From Synechococcus sp. HK01-R (GTDB taxonomy: Bacteria > Cyanobacteriota > Cyanobacteriia > PCC-6307 > Cyanobiaceae), in contig NZ_CP059059.1 of NCBI RefSeq assembly GCF_014217855.1, positions 372,001-436,000 of the forward strand: a stretch of DNA of 64,000 bases. Reading direction: 5' to 3'. Positions 19,276 through 27,192 of the stretch are shown here, piece after piece. The position numbers were made by a program, and so were the translations under genes. Under the pieces are notes generated by a model, which saw only the letters and a list, made by a program, of their open reading frames with translations, was not told the DNA's origin and did no database searches. Position 1 is the stretch's first letter. Each line of letters begins with the position of its first letter.

Positions 19276-19289
19276 GGAGTTCCTCACAC
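18830..19289. repeat. 460-bp direct repeat, copy B (5' part of porin copy 1)
   Basis: Partner of 17030-17489 with three mismatches over 460 bases. It ends at the base where the two leaders diverge, nine bases beyond the Shine-Dalgarno/Yfr1-complementary segment. Confidence 0.95.
19280..19289 (-). promoter_or_regulatory. Porin copy 1 ribosome-binding region, complementary to Yfr1 core
   Basis: Identical to the leader of copy 2: GUGUGAGGAACUCC precedes AUG, so both porins could be controlled by the same sRNA through the same site. Confidence 0.7.
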
Positions 19290-19315
19290 AGGAAAAGCGC
19301 AGTGCGCCAATCAAT

Positions 19316-19347
19316 AAGTTGGTTCTTTACCTACCAATAACCAACTT
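19316..19347. promoter_or_regulatory. Inverted repeat in the porin upstream region (9-bp arms)
   Basis: AAGTTGGTT (19316-19324) and AACCAACTT (19339-19347) are perfect reverse complements with a 14-base spacer. It lies 41-72 bases upstream of the porin copy 1 start codon, so it could be an operator or a 5'-UTR hairpin. Confidence 0.55.
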
Positions 19348-19372
19348 GACCTGTGCCAGCTTGCGCAACGAC

Positions 19373-19421
19373 TGGTAACAGCCATAACCAAAACGAGAGA
19401 AAAACGTTATTGCTGTTACCA
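19373..19421. promoter_or_regulatory. Inverted repeat between porin and DUF2079 genes (10-bp arms)
   Basis: TGGTAACAGC (19373-19382) and GCTGTTACCA (19412-19421) are perfect reverse complements, 29 bases apart, with an AT-rich centre. It sits in the divergent region between porin copy 1 and the first DUF2079 gene and may bind a regulator of either. It does not match the NtcA consensus. Confidence 0.5.
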
Positions 19422-19513
19422 AATTCCCGCCCGGCGGCAACGCTCCAGAATCGGTGCTTACTCCGCCCAGGAACTTGACCGTGCGTTCAGACCAGCGCTC
19501 GCCGAGAACGTTC

Positions 19514-21127
19514 ATGGGCTTGTCGCGCGAAGCGCTGATCGCTGCTCTTTTCTTTTGGGTCATCGGCCTTGGGCTTCAAGCCTGGCGCTCCCACGTGCTG
19601 TTGGCCAGCTACGACCAGGGAATCTTCCAACAGGTGCTCTGGAACAGCCTCCGGGGCCATCCCTTCGAAAGCACCCTCTCCTCACAGCTGTCCACCAACG
19701 TGATCCACGGCGGCGAAGCGCCAGCCCTTGGCTATGCCCGCCTCGGACAACACTTCACCCCCACACTCCTGCTCTGGGCCCCCCTGCTGGCACTGATTGG
19801 CGCTGCAGCTCTACCCCTGGTTCAGGTGACGCTGATCGCAGCTGCCGGTCTGCTGCTGCACAGACTCGCCAGCAGCGGTCTCCCCATCCGCACCGCCAAC
19901 TGGATCACTTACGGCTTTTTCTGCGGCAATGCCCTCGTGGGACCAACTCTGGGGAATTTCACTGATCTCTGCCAGCTTCCCTTCGCGGTGTTCGCACTGA
20001 TGCTCGGCCTGCTCGGGCGACGGTCCTGGCTGATCCTCACGGCGGCGCTGCTGATCCCACTGATCCGGGAAGACACCGGCATCCTCCTCGTGGCCGTGGG
20101 GCTCTGGATGCTGCTGCGAGACAGGGTCCGCTGGCCACTGGCCTTTGCGCTCATTGCCTGGGGCGGCGGCTGGATGCTGGTGGTGACCAGTCAGATCATG
20201 CCCCTGTTCTCCGACGACAACAGCAAGCGTTTCATGGTCGAGAACTTCGGCCAATACCTCACGGAAGACAAAGCCGATGGGGCGAGCAGCCTGAGCATGG
20301 TGCGACAGGCCCTCGGTCAGCCTTTGACCCTTCTCCAGGAGCTGATCGACCCTCCTGGGCAGACGGTTCTTTATCTCCTCGGCCACGCCCTCCCCTTTTT
20401 GTTTGTGCCCCTGATCAGCCTCGATGCCTGGGTGATAGCGGGGCCGAGCCTGCTTGGGCTGTTTCTAGCCCAGGGCAGCAACGACCCCCTGTCGATCACG
20501 ATCCGCTACACACTCCTTGTGGTGCCGGGATTCAGCCTGGGCACGGTGTTCTGGTGGCAGCGCAGGTCCGTCGCCCCACCCGGCCCGCGGACGCGCCTGG
20601 CCTGGGGAGCAGCCCTTGCCCTCTCGCTCGTGCTCACCATCAGCAGCAATCCCCATCGCAGCCTGTCCTTTCTGATCCCCGACAGCGTTCGGCCCTGGGT
20701 GTACAGCACTCCTCTGGCGCAGTGGCGACACGGACACGCAGCCAGGGAGGTCTTGAGCGTGATCCCGGCGGATGCAAGCGTGAGCGCCAACACCAATCTG
20801 GTGCCCCTGCTAGCACGCAGGGAAGTTGCCGTACGTTACCCCTACAACACCAGCTATCTCGACAGACATCAAGTGGAGCGCTCCGTTGACTGGATCGCCA
20901 TCGATCTCGACTGGCTGGAGCGCTACGCGGTTGCCTTCCGGGGGGACTGGAAAGCTCTTCAACGCATCCGAGAAGACCTGCCCCAGCAACTCGACACCTT
21001 CAAAGTGCAAGCCCTCAAGGATGGTGTTGTTGTGCTGCAACGCGATGGAGCCATCCAATCAAACCTGCAGAAAGCCGTGAATGATCGTCTCCAAAGGCCC
21101 TTACCAAGAGATCCCCGCAACCGGTGA
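19514..21127 (+). CDS. DUF2079 integral membrane protein (GT-C-like), paralogue 1
   Basis: A 537-residue protein from ATG 19514; an in-frame GTG at 19454 would add 20 polar residues. It has about ten hydrophobic helices and the DUF2079 block LLASYDQGIFQQVLW, then HPFESTLSSQLSTNV, GYARLGQHFTP and LIREDTGILL. The Asp in the first loop (DQGIF) sits where GT-C enzymes hold their catalytic acid, which fits a lipid-linked-sugar glycosyltransferase, though DUF2079 activity is not established to my knowledge. It is closely related to the protein at 23023-24645 (the two share the ESTLSSQLSTNV and DDNSKRFMVENFGQYL blocks). Confidence 0.83.
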   Translation: MGLSREALIAALFFWVIGLGLQAWRSHVLLASYDQGIFQQVLWNSLRGHPFESTLSSQLSTNVIHGGEAPALGYARLGQHFTPTLLLWAPLLALIGAAALPLVQVTLIAAAGLLLHRLASSGLPIRTANWITYGFFCGNALVGPTLGNFTDLCQLPFAVFALMLGLLGRRSWLILTAALLIPLIREDTGILLVAVGLWMLLRDRVRWPLAFALIAWGGGWMLVVTSQIMPLFSDDNSKRFMVENFGQYLTEDKADGASSLSMVRQALGQPLTLLQELIDPPGQTVLYLLGHALPFLFVPLISLDAWVIAGPSLLGLFLAQGSNDPLSITIRYTLLVVPGFSLGTVFWWQRRSVAPPGPRTRLAWGAALALSLVLTISSNPHRSLSFLIPDSVRPWVYSTPLAQWRHGHAAREVLSVIPADASVSANTNLVPLLARREVAVRYPYNTSYLDRHQVERSVDWIAIDLDWLERYAVAFRGDWKALQRIREDLPQQLDTFKVQALKDGVVVLQRDGAIQSNLQKAVNDRLQRPLPRDPRNR

Positions 21128-21146
21128 TGCCCTTTCTAAAACGATG

Positions 21147-21171
21147 CCCCCGACCGGAAACCGATCGGGGG
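21147..21171 (-). terminator. Hairpin, possible minus-strand terminator
   Basis: An 11-bp stem with one mismatch (21147-21157 with 21161-21171) and an AAA loop. In the minus direction it is followed by ATCGTTTTAG, a weak T tract; in the plus direction no T tract follows. It could end the transcript of the small ORF at 21225-21278, or stabilise the 3' end of the DUF2079 mRNA. Confidence 0.4.
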
Positions 21172-21224
21172 CTCTCGCCAGGTCCGCTCTGTCGCGAAAC
21201 CGATTGATCAGTCAGAAGGTGCCG

Positions 21225-21278
21225 TCAGTCGGCGTTCTCCGCGATCAGCAGACCCTGAATCAAAGAACTGGAACTCAT
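21225..21278 (-). CDS. Candidate 17-residue peptide with very strong Shine-Dalgarno
   Basis: ATG at 21278, sequence MSSSSLIQGLLIAENAD, TGA at 21225. Upstream the mRNA reads AGGAGGAGGTGTCC before the ATG, one of the best ribosome-binding sites in the window, which is what draws attention to it. It lies on the minus strand in the 255-bp gap between two plus-strand membrane-protein genes and is followed by a hairpin. The peptide is too short for a membrane helix and I know no homologue. It could be a leader peptide, a small regulator, or a relic of a lost gene. Confidence 0.3.
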   Translation of the reverse strand: MSSSSLIQGLLIAENAD

Positions 21279-21382
21279 GGACACCTCCTCCTGAATGGAT
21301 TGATGAACGCCGGCAATGCCTTCGATGCTCAGACGACATCCGAAGATGGAATCCCAGCATCACATCACTGCGATCGGAACTC

Positions 21383-23026
21383 TTGAACCATAACGGAACT
21401 CATCTGTTCTTGAAAGGCAGACCGGCTCTTGTTCTCTGGCTTTTCACCCTCTGCCTCTGGCTGCCCTGGCTGGGAAATCTGCCCTTGAGGGACTGGGATG
21501 AAGCACTCATCGCCTCCATCTCCCATTCCACGATGGGGCAAGACGGCTTGGAACGCCTGCTGCCGATTCGCTGGGATGGAAATTATCTCAACAAGCCCCC
21601 TGGCCTGCACTGGCTCATCGGTGCCATGAGCCAGTGCTTTGGGAGGGCGGAGTGGGCCTTGCGCCTTGTTCCCGCCTTGCTCTCCACCCTGGCAGTGCCT
21701 CTGATTGTGCTCCTACGCCAGGAGTTGGCAGTCACGTGCGGTAAAGGAAGTGATGGGAGACGCAATGACGAACGCTCAGCCTGGCTTGCGGGCTTGATCC
21801 TGATGACCTTGCTCCCCATGGCACGCCAAGGTCGACTGGTGATGCTCGATGGAGTGCAGCTGAGTTGCGCACTCCTGCTCTGGTGGGGATGGTTGCGAAG
21901 CCTTCGTGAGCCTTGGATAGGTCTGCTTGCCGGCCTGGGCAGTAGCGGAGTGCTTCTAAGCAAACCACCCGCTCTTCTTGGCTTCCTGGTGATCCCGATT
22001 GTTATCGGACTGGCAGAAAACCAACTCGTTCCCAACAGTGAGAGAAGCAATAGGGCAAGGATTCACTGGTCAACAAGATTTAGCTGGGTACTCCTGGGTT
22101 TAGTGCCAGGGATCAGTTGGCATGCCTGGAATTTCAACCAACGTGGCGATCAGGCCTGGCACATGTGGGGAGCTCAGGGATTGGCTCGGGTCACCACCGT
22201 GCTGGGTGACAAATCTGGGGCCTGGGTGATGCCACTCACAGAAGTGCTGGAAGGAGGCTGGCCCTGGTTGCTCCTCCTCCCATCAGGCTTGATCTGGGCG
22301 TGGCGCTGTCGACACCGTCGCGTCGGGTGCTGGGAACTGGGATTACTGATCGGCTGCAGCGCGATGGTGCTTCCTCTCAAAACCCAGCTGCCCTGGTACA
22401 GCCATCTGCTCTGGCCTCCAATTGCCCTACTTTGCGCCGAAAGTCTGAACGAGCTGCTTGAAAACCAGCGTCATCGTTGGATCGCGGGCTGCTGGGCTGG
22501 ACTCGGAGCAATCTTGATCCTGGCAGCCTCACTGCTCCAGTTCAAAGTCATCGCCATTGCAGTACCGCCGAGCCCAGCATTATTGGCTGGCGCAGGTCTC
22601 CTCGTCGGCGGCATCTCGCTGCAATCAACGTCAAAAAACAGGCGACGCCAGGGGTTGACTGTTCTGTTGTGTGGCTGGAGCCTTGGCCTGCTGTTTCTCT
22701 GGCAGAGCGGAAGCTGGCTGTGGGAACTGAACGAAACATGGGATCCGCGCCCCATTGCAGCCCGGATCCGCACTCTTCCTGCGTCTGCCCTTGTTCTTCG
22801 AGAAGGCAACGAACATCCGGCCCTGGATTGGTATTCAGAACGAAAGATTGCCCGAATCTCAGAGAGTTCCCATCCAGCAGGAGAGTTTTGGCTGATCAGC
22901 AATCAATTTCAGGAGCGATGCCAGATGTTTGATGCAGCCAAGCCCTTTGATTCGGAGATTTGGGGACTTTGGTTTTGCCCCGCTCTCGATACAGACTCTA
23001 TTGTCGCCCCATCGCCAACACCATGA
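21383..23026 (+). CDS. GT39/ArnT-like membrane glycosyltransferase
   Basis: A 547-residue polytopic protein. Start TTG 21383 is the only reasonable start before the first helix (LVLWLFTLCLWLPWLGNL). The first loop has LRDWDEALIASIS, the GT-C catalytic acid region, then YLNKPPGLHWLIGA, a motif typical of ArnT/PMT family 39 enzymes that transfer sugars from polyprenyl phosphate. About 11 helices precede a soluble C-terminal domain (about residues 440-547). The TGA overlaps the next ATG (ATGA), tying it to two DUF2079 genes. Donor and acceptor are unknown. Confidence 0.83.
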   Translation: MNHNGTHLFLKGRPALVLWLFTLCLWLPWLGNLPLRDWDEALIASISHSTMGQDGLERLLPIRWDGNYLNKPPGLHWLIGAMSQCFGRAEWALRLVPALLSTLAVPLIVLLRQELAVTCGKGSDGRRNDERSAWLAGLILMTLLPMARQGRLVMLDGVQLSCALLLWWGWLRSLREPWIGLLAGLGSSGVLLSKPPALLGFLVIPIVIGLAENQLVPNSERSNRARIHWSTRFSWVLLGLVPGISWHAWNFNQRGDQAWHMWGAQGLARVTTVLGDKSGAWVMPLTEVLEGGWPWLLLLPSGLIWAWRCRHRRVGCWELGLLIGCSAMVLPLKTQLPWYSHLLWPPIALLCAESLNELLENQRHRWIAGCWAGLGAILILAASLLQFKVIAIAVPPSPALLAGAGLLVGGISLQSTSKNRRRQGLTVLLCGWSLGLLFLWQSGSWLWELNETWDPRPIAARIRTLPASALVLREGNEHPALDWYSERKIARISESSHPAGEFWLISNQFQERCQMFDAAKPFDSEIWGLWFCPALDTDSIVAPSPTP

Positions 23027-24645
23027 CCATGGAGCGGGACCTGAAGTTATCAGCGAAGGCTCAGCACACGGTTTGGATCGCTGCCGCAGTATTTGCCGCC
23101 ACCGGATTCGCCCTCCAATGGTGGCGAATGCAGTCCCTGACTGCATCAATGGACCAAGGAATCTTGATGCAGGTTCTCTGGAATGGATTAAGTGGCCATC
23201 CTTTTGAAAGCACACTTTCCTCTCAACTGTCCACCAACGTCTCCCATAGCGGGCAGTTGCCAGCGCTTGGATACCACCGGCTAGGCCAACACTTCACCCC
23301 AGCCCTGGCTCTCTGGATTCCTCTGGTAGGAGTGATGGGGAAATGGGCCCTACCGATGCTGCAGGTCGCCCTGATCACCCTGGCCGGCCTGGTACTGCAT
23401 CAACTGGCACGCGATGAACTGGAGCCAAAACTGGCCAGCTGGATTCCACTGGCTTTCTACGGGGCCAACGCCGTTATCGCCCCTTGCATGCTGGGAAATT
23501 TCACCGATCTCAGTCAGCTCCCACTGTGTTTCTTTGTGCTGCTGCTAGGCCTAAAGCGTCACTCACTGCCTCTCATCGCACCAGCAGCATTGTTAATGCC
23601 TTTAATACGGGAAGATACTGGTGTAGTCCTGGTAGGCATCGGCATTTGGCTAGGAATCCGCGATCGTCAACGTTGGCCCCTGGCAGCAGCACTCATTGCT
23701 TACGGCGGGAGCTGGGTGACTATAGCGACCAATCTCTTGATGCCACTCTTCAGTGATGACAACAGCAAGAGATTTATGGTCGAAAATTTTGGCCAATATC
23801 TTCAGGGTCGCGAACAGGCTTCCAGCCTTGAAGTGCTTGGCCTAGCTCTTCAACAGCCCTGGATTTTGCTGCGGGAACTGATCACACCTCCAGGCGACAC
23901 ATTCACTTATCTATTGGCACAGGGATTACCCCTTTTAATGATTCCCTACCTATCCATCGACAGCTGGCTTCTCATGGGCCTTCCCCTGTTGGGCTTGCTT
24001 CTGGCTCAGGGCTTCAACAATCCCTTGTCGATCAGCATTCGCTATACCTACTTGGTCGTACCTGGCTTATTCGTTGGCACCATTTTCTGGTGGCGCCATC
24101 ATCAATCACTCTTTCGTTCGCGACGACTACGACGACTTTGGAGCGGCGCCATTGCGCTCTCCATCCTGTTCACCATTAGCGGCAATCCCAACCGCAGCCT
24201 CTCCTGGTTGGTACCAGACAGCATTCAACCCTGGATCTACCGCAGCCCGATGGAGCAGCTTACCCATGGCGCAGCAGCCCGTAGCCTGATCGCGTCAATT
24301 CCAGCAGACGATTCAGTTGCCGCCACAACACAGTTAGTCCCTCATCTCGCTGCGCGAGAAGCTCTGATTCGCTTCCCTTACAACGCGATCTATCTCAATC
24401 GGGAAAGACAGCCAACTCCCGTCGATTGGGTTGCAGCTGATCTCCACAATCAAATACGTTTTCAACAATACCCAAAAGAATTAAGAGGCCTAAAACAAAA
24501 TTTATCAAGCATCGAAATACTCCGCAAAAAGGGTTACGGACTAGTGGGTTTCAATAGTGACGTTGTGCTTTTGCACTTAAACCAAACTGATAACCCTTCT
24601 GCGGCCAAGCAATTCGAAACACTCAAAAACCAGATCTCGCAATGA
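23023..24645 (+). CDS. DUF2079 integral membrane protein (GT-C-like), paralogue 2
   Basis: A 540-residue protein starting at ATG 23023, inside the previous stop codon; a longer frame from 22960 lies within the preceding gene. It aligns end to end with paralogue 1: SMDQGILMQVLW, HPFESTLSSQLSTNV, LGQHFTPAL, LIREDTGVVL, DDNSKRFMVENFGQYL and NPLSISIRYTYLVVPGL. The last ~65 codons (24430-24645) are clearly AT-richer than the rest. It overlaps the third gene by ATGA. It is likely a membrane glycosyltransferase of the GT-C type, by inference from fold and neighbours. Confidence 0.83.
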   Translation: MTMERDLKLSAKAQHTVWIAAAVFAATGFALQWWRMQSLTASMDQGILMQVLWNGLSGHPFESTLSSQLSTNVSHSGQLPALGYHRLGQHFTPALALWIPLVGVMGKWALPMLQVALITLAGLVLHQLARDELEPKLASWIPLAFYGANAVIAPCMLGNFTDLSQLPLCFFVLLLGLKRHSLPLIAPAALLMPLIREDTGVVLVGIGIWLGIRDRQRWPLAAALIAYGGSWVTIATNLLMPLFSDDNSKRFMVENFGQYLQGREQASSLEVLGLALQQPWILLRELITPPGDTFTYLLAQGLPLLMIPYLSIDSWLLMGLPLLGLLLAQGFNNPLSISIRYTYLVVPGLFVGTIFWWRHHQSLFRSRRLRRLWSGAIALSILFTISGNPNRSLSWLVPDSIQPWIYRSPMEQLTHGAAARSLIASIPADDSVAATTQLVPHLAAREALIRFPYNAIYLNRERQPTPVDWVAADLHNQIRFQQYPKELRGLKQNLSSIEILRKKGYGLVGFNSDVVLLHLNQTDNPSAAKQFETLKNQISQ

Positions 24646-26033
24646 AGTCGCCGCGCCCCATCCGTCTGCACTGGGTGGCCCTTTGCGTTGGGCTCCTCTG
24701 GTGGGGAGCCGCTGCACTACGCCATCACTGGCTGCAAAGCAACGGCTTCGACCTTGGGATCTACGACCAGGTGGCCTGGCAAATCGGACAGGGACTGGAA
24801 GCGCGCTCCAGCCTTCTGGGCCTTCATCACATGGGAAATCACGGTGCCTGGGTCTTCTATCTGATCGGCCTCCCCTACCGCTGGTTGCCTTCCGTGCAGT
24901 GGCTGTTTGCAAGTCAGGCCTTGGCACTGGCCTTCACAGCGCTGCCGATCACCGCCCTTTGGCGACAGCTTGGTTTGCCTGATCGGCTGTCACTCACTGC
25001 AGCATTGCTCTGGTGGCTGCAGCCACAGGTCTTCAACACAAACCTGTTTGATTTTCATCCGGAAACATGGGCAATGCCGGCACTCGCTGGGGCGATCTGG
25101 TGTAGCAGAGCGCGCCGGCCTCTTCTCTGGTTGACATGCCTGATCTTCTTACTCGGATGCCGGGATGGCCTTTCCTTGGTTGTGATGGGTCTTGGCCTTA
25201 GCGAATTGGCTCAAAAGCGTTGGCGCTGGGGAGCGAGCGCTCTCGTTCTCGGCTTTGGCTGGTTGCTCTGGCTGAGCCAATGGCTTTATCCAACACTGAA
25301 TGGAAATGGTGCTGGGCCTGCCGCCCTGGAACGTTTCAATCACTTGGGCACGAGTGTTCCCGAAATCCTGCTGAACAGCATCACGCAACCTTGGAGCTTG
25401 ATTCACACCTTGCCATGGGCAGAGATCCCGACTTTTCTTCTGCTCCTGGCCGCTCCCACTGTGCTGTTCTGGCGCAAGCGATCGATACCGATCCTGCTCG
25501 CAGCCTTACCTCTCTTGGCAGTCAACCTCCTGTCTGCAGATCCAGCACAACGCAATCTGGTGCACCACTACAACCTGCCGATGGCAGTGATTGCCGTGAC
25601 CGCTGCGATCGATGGATTAAGCAGTACAAAATGCCAACGTTGGCCCTGGCGACGCCTCATCGTGACAGCAGCCTGCTGGGCCCTGCTAGCCAAACCGGGA
25701 TACTTCCTGAGCATCTACACCAGTCGTCTGGATCAGATTGCAGATGTTCAACGAGCCGAACAGCTTGTTCAAGCAGAGGATCGCCTGCTAACCAGCAGCC
25801 ACTATGCGCCCCACTTCAGCGATAGAGCATGGATTGAATTGCTGAGACGGCGCAGCCAGATCGATGCAGGAGTGCAAACCTGGGATGCAATTCTCCTCAA
25901 CCCAAGCGATCCAGGCTGGTCATCACGTTCAACACTTCAAGACGATGCTCTTAAGCAAGCCCAGCAAGATCAATGGATGTGCAAAACATGGAAGTCAGGT
26001 CTCAGTCTCTGCAGAAAACCGAGAACGAACTGA
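24642..26033 (+). CDS. DUF2079 integral membrane protein, divergent member
   Basis: A 463-residue polytopic protein with about ten helices. The first loop NGFDLGIYDQVAWQIGQGLEARSSLLGLHHMGNHG and the segment NLFDFHPETWAMP follow the DUF2079 pattern (the xFDLGIYDQ acidic motif, then a His/Asp-rich loop). It is much less similar to the two large paralogues than they are to each other, so it is an older relative. It ends the ATGA-linked three-gene unit and is followed by a hairpin shared with psbD. Activity is unknown. Confidence 0.82.
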   Translation: MKSPRPIRLHWVALCVGLLWWGAAALRHHWLQSNGFDLGIYDQVAWQIGQGLEARSSLLGLHHMGNHGAWVFYLIGLPYRWLPSVQWLFASQALALAFTALPITALWRQLGLPDRLSLTAALLWWLQPQVFNTNLFDFHPETWAMPALAGAIWCSRARRPLLWLTCLIFLLGCRDGLSLVVMGLGLSELAQKRWRWGASALVLGFGWLLWLSQWLYPTLNGNGAGPAALERFNHLGTSVPEILLNSITQPWSLIHTLPWAEIPTFLLLLAAPTVLFWRKRSIPILLAALPLLAVNLLSADPAQRNLVHHYNLPMAVIAVTAAIDGLSSTKCQRWPWRRLIVTAACWALLAKPGYFLSIYTSRLDQIADVQRAEQLVQAEDRLLTSSHYAPHFSDRAWIELLRRRSQIDAGVQTWDAILLNPSDPGWSSRSTLQDDALKQAQQDQWMCKTWKSGLSLCRKPRTN

Positions 26034-26075
26034 TAAAAATGAACAGCCTCTGTTGAGGAAATCTCTAATTCAACA

Positions 26076-26102
26076 ATAAAAAACCTGCCTTTCGGCAGGT
26101 TT
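26076..26102 (-). terminator. psbD terminator (possibly bidirectional)
   Basis: Nine-bp stem AAACCTGCC (26081-26089) with GGCAGGTTT (26094-26102) and a four-base loop, followed on the minus strand by TTTTTTATT. It lies 28 bases after the psbD stop and could also end the convergent DUF2079 transcript. Confidence 0.88.
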
Positions 26103-26130
26103 CAGTCAGAACGCATTTTGATTCAAGAAA

Positions 26131-27186
26131 TCAAAGAGCGTTACCACGGGGCAGAACCTCTTCAGGGAAGACGAAGTTTTCGTGCGGCTGGTCAGCCGGT
26201 GCCATCCAGGCACGCAGACCTTCATTGAGAAGGATGTTCTTGGTGTAGAAGGTCTCGAATTCGGGATCTTCTGCAGCGCGGATCTCCTGCGACACGAAGT
26301 CGTAGGCGCGCAGGTTGAGGGCCAGGCCGATGATGCCGATGGAGCTGGTCCACAGGCCCATCACAGGCACAAACAGCATGAAGAAGTGCAGCCAGCGCTT
26401 GTTGGAGAAGGCGATCCCGAAGATCTGGCTCCAGAAGCGGTTGGCGGTGACCATCGAATAGGTCTCTTCTTCCTGGGTCGGTTCGAACGCCTTGAAGGTG
26501 TTCGACTGCTCGCCGTCCTCAAACAGGGTGTTCTCCACGGTGGCGCCGTGGATGGCACAGAGCAGAGCACCGCCGAGGATGCCGGCCACGCCCATCATGT
26601 GGAAGGGGTTCAGGGTCCAGTTGTGGAAGCCCTGAAGGAAGAGCAGGAAGCGGAAGATCGCGGCCACACCGAAGGAGGGAGCGAAGAACCAGCTGCTCTG
26701 GCCGAGGGGGTACATCAGGAAGACGCTCACGAACACCGCAATCGGACCGGAGAAGGCGATGGCGTTGTAAGGACGGATGCCGACGAGACGGGCAATCTCG
26801 AACTGACGCAACATGAAGCCGATCAGCGCGAAGGCACCGTGGAGAGCCACGAAGGCCCAAAGGCCGCCGAGCTGACACCAGCGCACGAAGTCACCCTGGG
26901 CCTCAGGGCCCCAGAGCAGCAGGAGGCTGTGACCCATCGCATCAGCGGGGGTGGACACAGCAGCGGTGAGGAAGTTGCAACCTTCCAGGTACGAGGAGGC
27001 GATGCCGTGGGTGTACCAGGAGGTGACAAAGGTGGTGCCGGTGAGCCAACCACCGATGGCCAGATAGGCCGTGGGGAAGAGCAGGATGCCGGACCAGCCG
27101 ACAAAAACGAAGCGGTCGCGCTTGAGCCAGTCATCGAGGACGTCGAACCATCCCCGCTGTGGCGCGCGTCCTACAGCGATCGTCAT
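26131..27186 (-). CDS. psbD: Photosystem II D2 reaction-centre protein
   Basis: A 351-residue D2 protein of normal length, from [21 protein letters not shown] to the LPRGNAL end. It contains five transmembrane helices and the conserved [14 protein letters not shown] stretch and the His ligands for P680 chlorophyll and the non-heme iron. D2 with D1 binds the PSII cofactors. No psbC follows: the downstream neighbour is a terminator and then convergent DUF2079. Most cyanobacteria carry a psbDC operon, and a second monocistronic psbD is common, so this is probably the stress/high-light-type second copy. Confidence 0.98.
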   Translation of the reverse strand: MTIAVGRAPQRGWFDVLDDWLKRDRFVFVGWSGILLFPTAYLAIGGWLTGTTFVTSWYTHGIASSYLEGCNFLTAAVSTPADAMGHSLLLLWGPEAQGDFVRWCQLGGLWAFVALHGAFALIGFMLRQFEIARLVGIRPYNAIAFSGPIAVFVSVFLMYPLGQSSWFFAPSFGVAAIFRFLLFLQGFHNWTLNPFHMMGVAGILGGALLCAIHGATVENTLFEDGEQSNTFKAFEPTQEEETYSMVTANRFWSQIFGIAFSNKRWLHFFMLFVPVMGLWTSSIGIIGLALNLRAYDFVSQEIRAAEDPEFETFYTKNILLNEGLRAWMAPADQPHENFVFPEEVLPRGNAL

Positions 27187-27192
27187 GAGGAG

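Noticed and set aside
19373-19421. NtcA binding site (GTA-N8-TAC)
   Set aside because: GTA within the repeat is not followed by TAC at the right distance, so the inverted repeat was kept only as an unassigned operator candidate.
21081-21386. 101-codon plus-strand ORF between two membrane-protein genes
   Set aside because: It overlaps the end of paralogue 1, carries no motif and is Arg/Ser/Gln-rich; the opposite strand holds the more interesting short ORF.
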